A DNA stretch of 64,000 nucleotides from Deuterostichococcus epilithicus. Its lineage: Eukaryota > Chlorophyta > Trebouxiophyceae > Prasiolales > Stichococcaceae. Positions 1-12,128 of this stretch are shown here, piece by piece; within the stretch, counting starts at the first letter, position 1, and the number at the start of each line of letters is the position of its first letter. The stretch spans positions 124,082 to 188,081 of the forward strand of contig JAVTLE010000011.1 of assembly GCA_033439295.1 (NCBI GenBank), written 5' to 3'. The notes under the pieces are model-generated. The model made no database searches and had not been told where the DNA came from. It saw only the letters and a list, made by a program, of their open reading frames with translations. The position numbers and the translations under genes were made by a program.

Positions 1-2190
1 GCACGCCGCCGAAGCCCACAGCTACGCCGACCCAGGCCCCTGCCGGCACACCAGCATCGCCGCCGCCTGGCACGCCAGCATCGCCTGGCACGCCGCCGAA
101 GCCCACAGCTACGCCGACCCAGGCCCCTGCCGGCACACCAGCATCGCCGCCGCCTGGCACGCCAGCAGCACCGCCGCCTGGCACGCCAGCATCGCCTGGC
201 ACGCCGCCGAAGCCCACAGCTGCGCCGACCCAGGCCCCTGCCGGCACACCTGCAGCGCCGCCGCCTGGCACGCCAGCATCGCCTGGCACGCCGCCGAAGC
301 CCACAGCTACGCCGACCCAGGCCCCTGCCGGCACACCAGCATCGCCGCCGCCTGGCACGCCAGCATCGCCTGGCACCCCGCCGAAGCCCACAGCTATGCC
401 GACCCAGGCTCCTGCCGGCACACCGGTGATGCCGCCCAGCCCGCCGGACCTCCGCCAGGGTTCTCCGCCTCCGGGCACGCCAGCATCGCCTGGCACGCCG
501 CCGAAGCCCACAGCTGCGCCGACCCAGGCCCCTGCCGGCACACCAGCAGCGCCGCCGCCTGGCACGCCAGCATCGCCTGGCACGCCGCCGAAGCCCACAG
601 CTGGGCCGACCCAGGCCCCTGCCGGCACACCAGCAGCGCCGCCGCCTGGCACGCCAGCATCGCCTGGCACGCCGCCGAAGCCCACAGCTGCGCCGACCCA
701 GGCCCCTGCCGGCACACCAGCAGCGCCGCCGCCTGGCACGCCAGCATCGCCTGGCACGCCGCCGAAGCCCACAGCTGCGCCGACCCAGGCCCCTGCCGGC
801 ACACCAGCAGCGCCGCCGCCTGGCACGCCAGCATCGCCTGGCACGCCGCCGAAGCCCACAGCTGCGCCGACCCAGGCCCCTGCCGGCACACCAGCAGCGC
901 CGCCGCCTGGCACGCCAGCATCGCCTGGCACGCCGCCGAAGCCCACAGCTGCGCCGACCCAGGCCCCTGCCGGCACACCAGCAGCGCCGCCGCCTGGCAC
1001 GCCAGCATCGCCTGGCACGCCGCCGAAGCCCACAGCTGCGCCGACCCAGGCCCCTGCCGGCACACCAGCGATGCCGCCCAGCCCGCCGGACCTCCGCCAG
1101 GCTTCCCCGCCGCCTGGCACGCCAGCATCGCCTGGCACGCCGCCGAAGCCCACAGCTACGCCGACCCAGGCCCCTGCCGGCACACCAGCAGCGCCGCCGC
1201 CTGGCACGCCAGCATCGCCTGGCACGCCACCGAAGCCCACAGCTGCGCCGACCCAGGCCCCTGCCGGCACACCAGCAATGCCGCCCAGCCCGCCGGACCT
1301 CCGCCAGGGTTCTCCGCCTCCGGGCACGCCAGCATCGCCTGGCACGCCGCCGAAGCCCACAGCTGCGCCGACCCAGGCCCCTGCCGGCACACCAGCAGCG
1401 CCGCCGCCAGGCACGCCAGCATCGCCTGGCACGCCGCCAAAGCCCACAGCTGCGCCGACCCCGGCCCCTGCCGGCACACCAGCAGCGCCGCCGCCTGGCA
1501 CGCCAGCATCGCCAGGCACGCCGCCGAAGCCCACAGCTACGCCGACCCAGGCCCCTGCCGGCACACCAGCATCGCCGCCGCCTGGCATGCCAGCATCTCC
1601 TGGCACGCCGCCGAAGCCCACAGCTGCGCCGACCCAGGCCCCTGCCGGCACACCAGCAGCGCCGCCGCCTGGCACGCCAGCATCGCCTGGCACGCCGCCG
1701 AAGCCCACAGCTGCGCCGACCCAGGCCCCTGCCGGCACACCGGCGATGCCGCCCAGCCCGCCGGACCTCCGCCAGGCTTCCCCGCCGCCTGGCACGCCAG
1801 CATCGCCTGGCACGCCGCCGAAGCCCACAGCTACGCCGACCCAGGCCCCTGCCGGCACACCAGCAGCGCCGCCGCCTGGCACGCCAGCATCGCCTGGCAC
1901 CCCACCGAAGCCCACAGCTGGGCCGACCCAGGCCCCTGCAGGCTCGCCGCCGACGCCCACATCTGCGCCGACCCAGGCCCCTGCTGGCACACCAGCAATG
2001 CCGCCCAGCCCACCTGACTTCCGCCAGGCGTCACCGCCTCCCGGTACTCCGGCAACACCCACAGCTGCGCCGACTCAGGCCCCTGCCGGCACGCCGCCGA
2101 CGCCCACGCCTGTGCCGACCCAGGCCCCTGCTGGCACACCGCAAATGCCGCCTCCCACGGCGCCTGCGACGCCACCTGCTGGCCTGTTTC
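1..2190 (+). repeat. 87-bp coding minisatellite (29-aa Pro/Ala/Thr unit)
   Basis: Near-identical 87-bp units encode [14 protein letters not shown] followed by [15 protein letters not shown], more than fifteen times. Measured spacing between two AAGCCCACAG cores (504 and 591) is 87 bp. Units are interrupted by a variant carrying PPSPPDLRQ near 430, 1077, 1275 and 1750. The low divergence implies recent unequal exchange or slippage. The block is an extended O-glycosylated-type stalk in the wall protein. Confidence 0.9.
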
Positions 2191-5100
2191 CGCCCAGTCC
2201 GCCTGCCATCTGCGCAGGCTTTGTCCCTGGCTTCTTCGTCGGTCAGTACTGCAACTACCCAGCTGCCGCCGGCAACGGCGTGCCTATCGCCGTCGCCCCC
2301 AGCGGTTCCACTACCTTCACGCCCGTACTCAACTTCGTGCAAGACATGCTGGCGACGCTCGCGGGCTGCGGCTCCACATCCTTCTTCGGCCTTAAATTCT
2401 CTGGCTTCATCAACCTGCCGGCGGCCGGCACCTTCACCTTCTCCCTTGGCGTTGGTGGCGACTCTGGCCAGCTGACGGTTGGCGGCACGACATTCACCAA
2501 TGCCGCTGCCGGCGCTGGCTACCCTGGCGCCGTCCCCTTCTCTGTCGTGGTCGACCTGCCCGCTGGCCTCACGCCCATCGAAGTGCAGTACGCCTCGGGC
2601 ATCATCCCGGGCAGCGGCCAGCAGCCCGCAGCGCAGCTGTCGCTGCAGGCCTCTGGCCCTGGCTTCTCGCCCGGCGCCGGCAACACCGACCAGTACATTG
2701 CCGGCTTCCAGTGTGGCCCGCAGCCACCAGCCGGTCAGTCGCCGCCCAGCCCCCCGGACTTGAGGGACTCTAGCCCGCCGCCCGCCGTGCCGACACCCGT
2801 GCCGCCTGGGGCGCCATCCTTTGCGCCGCCGCCTGCCACCCCTGACACACCAGCGCCAACAACACCCACGCCGCCTGCCACGCCGCCTGCCACGACCCCC
2901 TCCACACCGCCGCCAGGCCCGCAGCTGTGCGAGAACCCCCGCAACTACCTCGTCACCACCGCCTACTGCAACTACCCGGGCACCGCACTGCCAATCGTGA
3001 TGTCTGGTGCTGCCGCCTCTGGCGAGACTTCCTCGGAGACGGTCATCAGCTACGGCGCTGGTGGCGCCAGCCTGACGGCGCTCGCGCAGGCCGTTGGTGG
3101 CTGCTCATCCAGCTTCGCCCTGAGCTTCCTCGGCCAGATCGAGGTGCCCAACGGCGGGTACACCTTCACGTTGCGTGCCGAGGGCGCCCGCGGCCAGCTG
3201 TACATTGACGGCGTGGCACAGGGCAACGGCATCACCGGCAGTGGCGAGCAAACGTTCACCCTGGCGTTCACCACCGCGGCACTGCACAAGATCGCCATCG
3301 AGTATGTGCTGGGAAGCACCACTGCCCCATCTCTCAGCCTGCTGATCCAGGGCCCGGGCCAGGCCAGTCCCACGCTGCTGACCGGCTACAAGCAGTGTGG
3401 ACCGCTGCCAGGCCCCACGCCGCCAGCCGTGCTGTCGCCGCCCAGCCCACCGCTGGCTCCCAGCCCGCCGCTGGCGCCGCTGCCGCCGGCGTCGCCGCCG
3501 CGGCCGAGCCCGCCCAACCCAGTGCTGCCTCCTGGCCCGCCCGCCGGTCCACCGCCCATCTGCCCGACGCTGCGGAGCGGCCTCATCGCCGACGCCTATG
3601 CATATGGCGCCAATGCTGTGCCGCTGCCGGTCGACACGCTCGCCCCAATCGGCAGTTCTGTGGTCATGCGCATCGACTTCTTCCCCTTCAGCACCAACCT
3701 GGTCGCGCTCGGCCGCGGCAACGCCAACTTTGGCGTCCGCTTCTCCGGCTTCATCAACGTCATCGGCGGCAGCTACACCTTCCAGCTGCAGTCCGGCGGC
3801 GGCGGCGCTCAGCTCTCCATCGACGGGCAGCCCGGCATCACACTGCAGGGTGTGGCCCCTTGCAGTTCTTCTTCTTGCACGGTCTGCTGCTAAAGATGAC
3901 ATGTACACTGATGTCCCGCCTCTGTAATCGACAACCGCAAGGTCCACTTGTATCGATCTCGGATGTGCCAATTGAGTGCAGCGTTGTCCACGTCTGTCCC
4001 GTCTGTCCATGCACATGCCTCTGCTAACTTCTGATGTCATGGCTGGTGCAGGTCCCCGCGCCTACCCCGGCTACCCTATGACACCCGGCGCCGACTCCGT
4101 CTCCCGTGTGGACGTCAGTCTGACGCCAGGCCTGCACACCGTCCAGGTTGACTACGCCCGCGGCACCAACGCCGCCATCTCCCCGTTGCTGCTGCTGCAA
4201 TTCCGTGGCCCCGGAGCCAACGTGGACCCCGACTCCAATGGCTTCTGCACCTGCGAGACGTTCCAGTACTGCGCCACCCCAGCGTCGCCGCCAAGCCCAC
4301 CAGACTTCCGCCAGGGCAGCCCGCCACCGTCTACGCCGACAAATGCGCCGACGCCCGCTGGCACGCCTACCACTGCGCCGACTCCCGCCGGCACGCCGAC
4401 CACTGCGCCGACGCCCGCCGGCACGCCGACCACTGCGCCGACGCCCGCCGGCACGCCGACCACCGCGCCGACGCCCGCCGGCACGCCGACCACCGCGCCG
4501 ACGCCCGCCGGCACGCCGACCACTGCGCCGACCCCTGCCGGCACGCCCACAACTGCGCCGACACCGGCTGGCACGCCCACCACTGCGCCGACACCGGCTG
4601 GCACGCCTACCACTGCGCCTACGCCCGCTGGCACACCCACCACTGCGCCGACAAGCTTCGAGCCGCCTAGCCCACCAGACTTCCGCATTTCCAGCCCGCC
4701 GCCAGGTGCACCGACCACTGCGCCGACCACTGCACCAACACCTGCTGGCACGCCAACTACGGCGCCGTCGCCGGCTGGCACGCCAACGACTGCGCCGACG
4801 CCGGCTGGCACGCCCACCACTGCGCCGACGCCCGCTGGCACGCCCACCACATCGCCCACTCCTGCTGGCACGCCAACTACGGCCCCGACGCCGGCCGCCA
4901 CGCCGACCACTGCACCGACGCCATCTGGCACCCCCACCACAGCCCCAACNCCTGCTGGCACCCCCACTACGGCGCCAACACCCGCCGGCACGCCGACCAC
5001 NNCGCCGACCCCCGCTGGCACCCCGACCACGGCGCCGACGCCGGCTGGCACGCCCACTACTGCGCCGTCAAGCCTCGAGCCACCGAGCCCACCAGACTTC

Positions 5101-8100
5101 CGCCTCTCCAGCCCGCCGCCAGGCGCACCAACCACTGCGCCAACACCTGCTGGCACGCCAACTACGGCGCCGACGCCGGCCGGCACACCCACCACAGCGC
5201 CAACACCGGCTGGCACGCCGACTACGGCGCCGACGCCGGCTGGCACACCCACCACTGCGCCAACACCGGCTGGCACGCCTACCACTGCGCCTACACCAGC
5301 TGGCACTCCAACCACCGCGCCAACGCCTGCTGGCTCGCCGACTACTGCGCCGTCGCCGGCTGGCACCCCCACCACAGCGCCAACCCCCGCCGGCACACCG
5401 ACCACAGAACCGACCCCTGCCGGCATGCCGACCATGGCGCCGACACCCGCTGGCACGCCCACAACTGCGCCGACTCCGGCTGCCACACCCACCACAGCGC
5501 CGACAAGCTTCGAGCCACCCAGCCCACCAGACTTCCGCCTGTCCAGCCCCCCGCCAGGTGCACCTGCTGGCACGCCAACTACGGCGCCGACGCCGGCCGG
5601 CACACCCACCACAGCGCCAACACCTGCTGGCACGCCAACTACGGCGCCGACGCCGGCCGGCACACCCACCACAGCGCCAACACCGGCTGGCACGCCGACT
5701 ACGGCGCCGACGCCGGCTGGCACACCCACCACTGCGCCAACACCGGCTGGCGCGCCTACCACTGCGCCTACGCCAGCTGGCACTCCAACAACCGCGCCGA
5801 CCCCCGCTGGTACACCGACCACAGCACCAACCCCTGCTGGCACGCCGACCATGGCGCCGACGCCTGCTGGCACCCCCACCACAGCACCGACGCCGGCTGG
5901 CACGCCCACAACTGTGCCAACTCCGGCTGGCACGCCCACCACAGCGCCGACCCCTGCTGGCACCCCCACAACTGCGCCAACAAGCTTCGAGCCACCCAGC
6001 CCACCAGACTTCCGCCTGTCCAGCCCGCCGCCAGGTGCACCAACCACTGCGCCGACACCTGCTGGCACGCCAACTACGGCGCCGACGCCGGCTGGCACAC
6101 CCACGACAGCCCCAACACCTGCAGGCACACCCACCACAGCGCCGACGCCTGCTGGTACACCCACCGTGNCACCAACCCCTGCCGGCATGCCGACCACAGC
6201 ACCGACCCCTGCTGGCACACCGACGACAGCGCCCACGCCGGCTGGTACGCCGACCACAGNGCNGACGCCAGCTGGTACCCCCACCACAGCGCCCACGCCT
6301 GCCGGCACGCCGACTATCGCCCCCACCACATCGCCCACTCCTGCTGGCACACCTACCAATGCGCCCACCACAGCGCCCACACCCGCCGGCACCCCCACCA
6401 CTGCACCGACAACTTCGCCCACCACATCCCCGACCACCGCGCGGCCCCCAGCCCANCGGACTTCCGCGGGTCCAGCCCGCCGCCAGCGGCGCCCGCACCG
6501 CCAGCGGTCTGCTCCGGCTTCACCCCCGGCATCCTGGTCACCCGCTACTGCAGCTACACGGCCGCCGCGGGTGCCGGTACACCCATTCCCGCTGGCACCC
6601 CGGCCAGCGGCACCACCACCTACGAGGGCGCGCTCAACTTCATGCTCAGCGGCCTGCCCGACCTCGCCGCTTGCGGCTCCACCTCCAACTATGGGCTGTC
6701 CTTCTCTGCGTTCTTCAATGCGGGGGCGACCGCCACCTACACCTTCACCCTGGGCGTCGGTGGCGCCTCGGGCACGCTGTTCGTCAACGGCGTCCACGTG
6801 TTCACCAATGCCGGTGGCGCCTACCCCGGCTCGGTGCCCTTCCAGGTGACGGTGCCGCTGACGGTCGGCCTCAACACCTTCGTGGTGCAGTACGCCTCCG
6901 GCGTCATCCCCGGCAACGGCCAGCAGCCGGCGGCGCAGCTGTCGCTGCAGGCATCTGGCCCCGGCTTCTCGCCCGGCACCGGCAACACCGACCAGTTCGT
7001 GTCGGGCTTCCAGTGTGGCCCGCAGCCGCCGCCCGCGCCGGTGCCTGCGCCGACGCCGCCGCCACCGCTGTGCGAGAGCCCGCGCCCCTACCTGGAGGTG
7101 GCTGCCTACTGCAGCTACCCTGGCACCGCGCTGCCCATCACCGGCGTGGCCTCCGGCAGTGCCACCTCGGAGACAGCCATCGACTACAGCCCCGCCGGTG
7201 CGAGCCTCACTGCGCTTGCACAGGCCGCCGGCGGCTGCTCCTCCGGCTTTGCGCTCAACCTCTTTGGCTACATCGAGGTGCCCAACGGCGCGTACACCCT
7301 CACGCTGCGCTCAGACGGCGCCGCCGCACAGCTGTATGTTGATGGCGTCCTGCAGACGCCCGGCATCACTGGCGCCGGACAAACGTCCTATTCCCTGACC
7401 TTCACCACCGCACCGCTCCACAAGATCGATGTGCAGTACGTGCTTGGGTCCTCCACCATCCCGACGCTCATCCTGAGCATTCAGGGCCCGGGGCAGACCG
7501 CACCCATCGTGCTCACTGGCTACAAGCAGTGCGGCCCGATGGCTGGCCCGATGCCGCCGTCGCCGCCGCCCTCGCCGCCGGCCGTGCTGCTGCCGCGCGC
7601 CGCCTCCGCCGCTGCTGCCGCCCAGCCCGCCGCCGGCGGAAGTGCGCGCCCCGCCGCCCAGCCCGCCCAACCCCGACGTCTCCACGCCGCCCGCCGGCCC
7701 GCCGCCCATCTGCCCCACGCTGCGCGACGGCCTCGNCGCCGATGCCTACTTCTACCAGGGCTCCACGGTGCCGCTGCCTGTCGCCTCCCTGGTGCCCATC
7801 CGCTCCTCCATCTCGCAGCGCATCGACTTCTTCCCTCGCCCCGCGGGCCTCCAGGCGCTGGCGCTCGGCCAGGTGGACAACTTCGCGGTCCGCTTCTCCG
7901 GCTTCATCAACGTCCTGGGCGGCAACTACACCTTCCAGCTCCAGTACGGCGGAGGCGGCGCGCGGCTCACCATTGACAACACCCCGACCGTCACGCTGCA
8001 GGGTGCGCGCTCGTGGCACTGCTTAGATCTGGCTGGTCGTCAGCCGTCTGAGCTTGCTGACGGACTGTTGTATAGTTTCTGTGGGGATGCAGCGTGACGA

Positions 8101-11100
8101 CCTGCATCTGAGCTGGTTGATTGACCTGCTGAATATCTTCTTCCATCTTGCCTGCTGCACACTATGTCAGTTTGCCCCTCATCTCCGGCCATGATCGAGA
8201 GCTTCCACTCTCACAAGCTCCCTGCCAGCTCCTGCCATGATAAATTGCTTCTACTCTATCAAGCGTCAACCTGAGACGAACTCCTCTGTATGCAGGTCCC
8301 CGCGCCTACCCAGGCTACCCTATGACGCCTGGCGCCGACTCCGCGTCTCGCGGCGACATCACCCTGACGCCCGGCCTCCACACCATCCAGGTCGACTACG
8401 CATCCGGCCCCATCCCCGCCAGCCAAAACGCCACCACCTTCCGCCCGCTGCTGCTGGTGCAGTTCCGCGGCCCCGGTGCCAACGACCATCTCGACTCACA
8501 GGGCTTCTGCACCTGCGAGACCTTCAAGTACTGCGCCACACCGACGTCGCCGCCAAGCCCGCCGGATTTCCGCGTCGCTTCGCCGCCCCCGGCCGCACCG
8601 ACACCTTCCCCAACGCGTACCCGCCTCCGCCCGCCAGCACGCCCACCACTGCGCCGACCACAACGCCAACGCCCGCTGGCACGCCCACCACAGCGCCGAC
8701 CACTACGCCAACGCCCGCCGGCACGCCCACCACAGCGCCGACCACAACGCCAACACCTGCCGGCACGCCCACGCCCGGCACGCCCACGCCCGGCACGCCC
8801 ACGCCCGGCACGCCCACGCCCGGCACGCCCACGCCCGGCACGCCCACGCCCGGCACCCCCACGCCCGGCACCCCCACGCCCGGCACCCCCACGCCTGGCA
8901 CCCCCACGCCCGGCACGCCCACTGAAGCACCGTCGAGCTTCAATCCACCAAGCCCACCCGACTTCCGCTTCTCTACCCCCGCTGGGCGCTCCTACCACTG
9001 CGCCGACACCAACGCCGACGCCCGCCGGCACCCCCACACCTGACACCCCCACGCCCTCCGGCACGCCCACGCCCTCTGACACCCCCACTCCTGGCACGCC
9101 CACGACTGGCACGCCCACGCCCTCCGACACCCCCACGCCTGGCACGCCCACGCCCTCCAACACCCCCACGCCTGNCACGCCCACGCCTGGCACGCCCACG
9201 CCCGGCACGCCCACGCCCGGCACGCCCACACCTGGCACGCCCACGCCTGGCACGCCCACGCCCTCCGACACCCCCACGCCTGGCACGCCCACGCCTGGCA
9301 CGCCCACGCCCGGCACGCCCACACCACGCACGCACACGCCAGGCACGCCCACGCCCTCCGACACCCCTACGCCTGGCACGCCCACGCCCTCCAACACCCC
9401 CACGCCTGNCACGCCCACGCCTGGCACGCCCACGCCCGGCACGCCCACACCTGGCACGCCCACACCTGGCACGCCCACGCCTGGCACGCCCACGCCCTCC
9501 GACACCCCCACGCCTGGCACGCCCACGCCTGGCACGCCCACGCCCGGCACGCCCACACCTGGCACGCCCACGCCTGGCACGCCCACGCCCTCCGACACCC
9601 CCACGCCTGGCACGCCCACGCCTGGCACGCCCACGCCTGGCATGCCCACTGAAGCACCTTCCAGATTCACTCCACCAAGCCCACCCGACTTCCGCTTCTC
9701 TACCCCCCCGCNGGGCGTTCCCACCAACACGCCGACGCCCGGCAACACGCCAACGCCCGGCAACGCGCCGACGCCCGGCAACACGCCGACGCCAGACAAC
9801 ACGCCGACGCCCAGCACCACGCCGACGCCCGGCAACACGCCGACGCTCGGCAACACGCTAACGCCCGGCAACACGCCGACGCCAGACAACACGCCGACGC
9901 CCAGCACCACGCCGACGCCCGGCAACACGCCGACGCTCGGCAACACGCCGACGCCAGACAACACGCCGACGCCAGGCAACACGCCGACGCTCGGCAACAC
10001 GCCGACGCCCGGCAACACGCCGACGCCAGACAACACGCCGACGCCAGGCAACACGCCGACGCCAGGCAACACGCCGACGCCCGGCAACACGCCGACGCCC
10101 GGCAACACGCCGACGCCAGACAACACGCCGACGCCTGGCAACACGCCGACGCCAGACAACACGCCGACGCCCGACAACACGCCGACGCCCGGCCCAACGG
10201 GCACTATGGGCTTCCCCAACGCGTTCTCGCCGCCACCGCCGTCTCCACCAGACTTCCGCCAGGCCACGCCCACGCCCACGCCCTTGGACACCCCCACGCC
10301 CGGCGGCACCCCCACACCCTCTGACACCCCCACGCCAGGCGGCACCCCCACGCCTTTGGACACCCCCACGCCANGCGGCACGCCNACGCCCTCTGACACC
10401 CCCACGCCAGGCGGCACCCCCACGCCTTCTGACACCCCCACGCCAGGCGGCAACCCCACGCCTTCTGACACCCCCACGCCAGGCGGCACCCCCACTCCAG
10501 GCGGCACCCCCACACCAGGCGGCACCCCCACGCCAGGCGGCAACCCCACGCCTTCGGACACCCCCACGCCAGGCGGCACGCCCACGCCCTCCGACACCCC
10601 CACGCCCTCTGGCACTCCGACGCCCTCATCTGAGGTGGCCCCGGCGCCGCCCGGGCGGCTCCGAGGGCTTCCCCAATGCCTACCCGCCACCAGATTTCCG
10701 CGAGGCCACTCCCACGCCAACTCCCTCGTCAGAAACGCCAACTCCCTCGTCAGAAACGCCAACTCCCTCGTCAGAGACGCCAACTCCCTCGTCAGAGACG
10801 CCAACTCCCTCGTCAGAGACTCCCACCCCCTCCTTGGAGACGCCGACGGCGGCGCCAACACCATCTGACACCCCGACGGCATCGCCGACGCCTTCTGACA
10901 CGCCGACGGCTGCCCCAACGTCATCTGACACGCCGACGCCTTCCAACTCTCCGACGGCTGCGCCAACGACCACCGACACCTTCCCTAATGCATTCCCGCC
11001 GCCAGACTTCCGGCAGGGTACCCCTCCAGGCTCCCCACCCACACCCACCCCCGGTATTCCTTCTCAGCGGGCCAACTGCANTCAAGCCGCCACTGTTGCC

Positions 11101-12128
11101 TTCTCTAAATGTTTGCAAAACACAATGCATGCCACATCTGTCTGGCTGTTGCGCCTTTGGAGATGAGGCTGTTTGCTGACGCACCCCTGCGTCTCTATGC
11201 CCCGCAGCCCCCAGCTCAGCGCCGTGCCCGCCTGTCAGCTGCCCCTGCGGCTGCGCCGGCGACGTCACCATCCACATCCACCACCACTACGACTCCGCGA
11301 CCTTCATGGACTCTGTCGAGCAGGACGCCCGCCTGGAGGCGGCAGACATCTTGCGCGACCTGCCGCAGCTCCAGGTGAGGAGTCACACTGAACCCTGTGC
11401 TCGAAATTGCGTTCACCTCTGCTGCTGCAGCGCCTGCCACGCCCTGGGAGGCTGAGTCAGACCGAGACCAGGCCGTGATCACTCCGCACACGGTCGCGCA
11501 CAGCTCGTTACCGCCCCTGAGGCCGCTACAGCCCGCTGTTGGGAGCTCCACCTGCAAGCGCTGACCCGCTTGCACCTCTCTGCCGCAGGGTGTCGTCTCC
11601 CAGGAGGACCTTGTCAACGAGCTCATGCAGTCAGACACGCGCATCCATGCGGCGGCCGACAAGGCCGCCAGGACTTGGCGCCTCGGCCGCAGCCGCGGCA
11701 CCGCCGCCACTGCGGCACTGCCGTCGCCGCCGCCCGCGGCGCAGGCGACACTGCGCGGCCACCAGCACCTCTCGCGGTGAGCGATCCATCGTGAATGCTG
11801 TTGCGATTCAGGCCGACAGCTGTCCAGCTGACTGTTTCGGCATCAACGCCCTGTGTGCTTGGCGTGCACCAGGCCGCGTTTTCTGCAGTCACACCATCAA
11901 TCACACTGTTCTCCAGGCTGTAACTAACAGTTGTTCTCTTGCCCGTGCTGCAGAGGTCGCACAGTGCCCGCCGCCGAGCCCGTGGCATTGGAGGTGGCCA
12001 CACACGTCAGCGCGCTCACACAGGCGCTGCACCAGCGGCGCGGCACAGTCACCACTGACGCGCCGACGCCGGCGCCCACAGCCCCCAAGCTGCCGCGGTC
12101 CCACCGCAACAGCCTCCGGGTCCTCTGA
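1..12128 (+). CDS. Giant Pro/Thr-rich wall protein with two PA14-like module triplets (5' end outside the window)
   Basis: Open from the window edge, so the start and signal peptide are not seen. Exons by splice sites and phase: <1-3849, 4052-8002, 8296-11053, 11208-11374, 11589-11776, 11954-12128, with stop TGA at 12126. Order: Pro/Thr repeats, PA14-like modules (2211-4272), Thr/Pro repeats, a second module set (6510-8534), Thr/Pro minisatellites, then a short non-repetitive C-terminus. The modules show PA14-type strands such as [16 protein letters not shown] and GQLYIDGV followed by IEYVLGS; PA14 domains bind carbohydrate in other families. The Pro/Thr stretches, punctuated by PPSPPDFR, resemble hydroxyproline-rich glycoproteins of algal walls. 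I infer an extracellular wall role. The reading frame slips about five times (near 6440, 7590, 8600, 8980, 10650), always in GC-rich repeats or C-runs and often near Ns, so assembly error is more likely than decay. Confidence 0.8.
2211..4272 (+). other. PA14-like module triplet, first copy
   Basis: Three successive Cys-framed beta-rich modules. A (2211 to about 2726) starts CAGFVPGFF and ends GFQCGP. B (about 2929-3410) starts CENPRNYL and ends GYKQCGP. C (about 3562-4272) starts CPTLRSGL and ends CTCETFQYC. Each holds a central PA14-like core ([18 protein letters not shown]) and a closing 'I-x-Y ... L-x-x-Q-GPG' strand. Module C is split by an intron at 3850-4051 in phase 1, just after the TLQG motif. 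Function in binding is inference from the PA14 fold. Confidence 0.75.
4336..6440 (+). repeat. 30-bp Thr/Pro coding minisatellite ([10 protein letters not shown])
   Basis: About 65 copies of a ten-residue unit [10 protein letters not shown], interrupted at roughly regular distance by blocks reading [10 protein letters not shown] (near 4660, 5080, 5510 and 5990). Third-base variation between units is considerable while the peptide is kept, which argues for selection on the protein. Several Ns lie in this block (4951, about 5002, 6169, 6260, 6263), as expected where assembly of repeats is hard. Confidence 0.9.
6510..8534 (+). other. PA14-like module triplet, second copy
   Basis: Same A-B-C order as the first triplet: A' starts [10 protein letters not shown]' starts [11 protein letters not shown]' starts CPTLRDGL and ends CETFKYC. 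The intron in C' (8003-8295) lies at the same codon and phase as in the first copy (after TLQG, phase 1). One base-level frame slip lies near 7590, inside the Pro-rich linker between B' and C'. The block is a tandem duplicate of 2211-4272 with clear divergence. Confidence 0.75.
8641..10197 (+). repeat. 15-bp Thr/Pro coding minisatellites ([16 protein letters not shown])
   Basis: Pentapeptide arrays: a GTPTP run to about 8930, a mixed [11 protein letters not shown] run from 9040 to 9650, and a [G/D]NTPTP run from 9722 to 10195. Arrays are separated by the [12 protein letters not shown] block near 8945 and 9675. Part of the wall-protein coding sequence. Ns at 9175, 9409 and 9712. Confidence 0.9.
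10264..10832 (+). repeat. 18-bp and 21-bp Thr/Pro coding minisatellites
   Basis: From 10264 to about 10630 units read GGTPTP alternating with SDTPTP. From about 10717 to 10832 five units of 21 bp read SSETPTP. A frame slip separates them near 10,650, after which [12 protein letters not shown] resumes the punctuation style. Same gene as above. Confidence 0.85.

Noticed and set aside
394-1803. Long minus-strand open frames opposite the Pro-rich repeats
   Set aside because: They are antisense shadows of the 87-bp repeat; all show the same [10 protein letters not shown]-type translation created by the coding strand.
4152-6797. 881-aa minus-strand open frame rich in Val-Gly-Ala-Pro
   Set aside because: Antisense of the [10 protein letters not shown] minisatellite with no start, signal or domain. 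The plus strand carries the PA14-like modules in the same gene.
394-10830. Repeats considered as a CRISPR array
   Set aside because: Units are directly adjacent, coding, and lack unique spacers.
8396-10966. 856-aa minus-strand open frame
   Set aside because: Same reason: stop-free antisense of Thr/Pro repeats.
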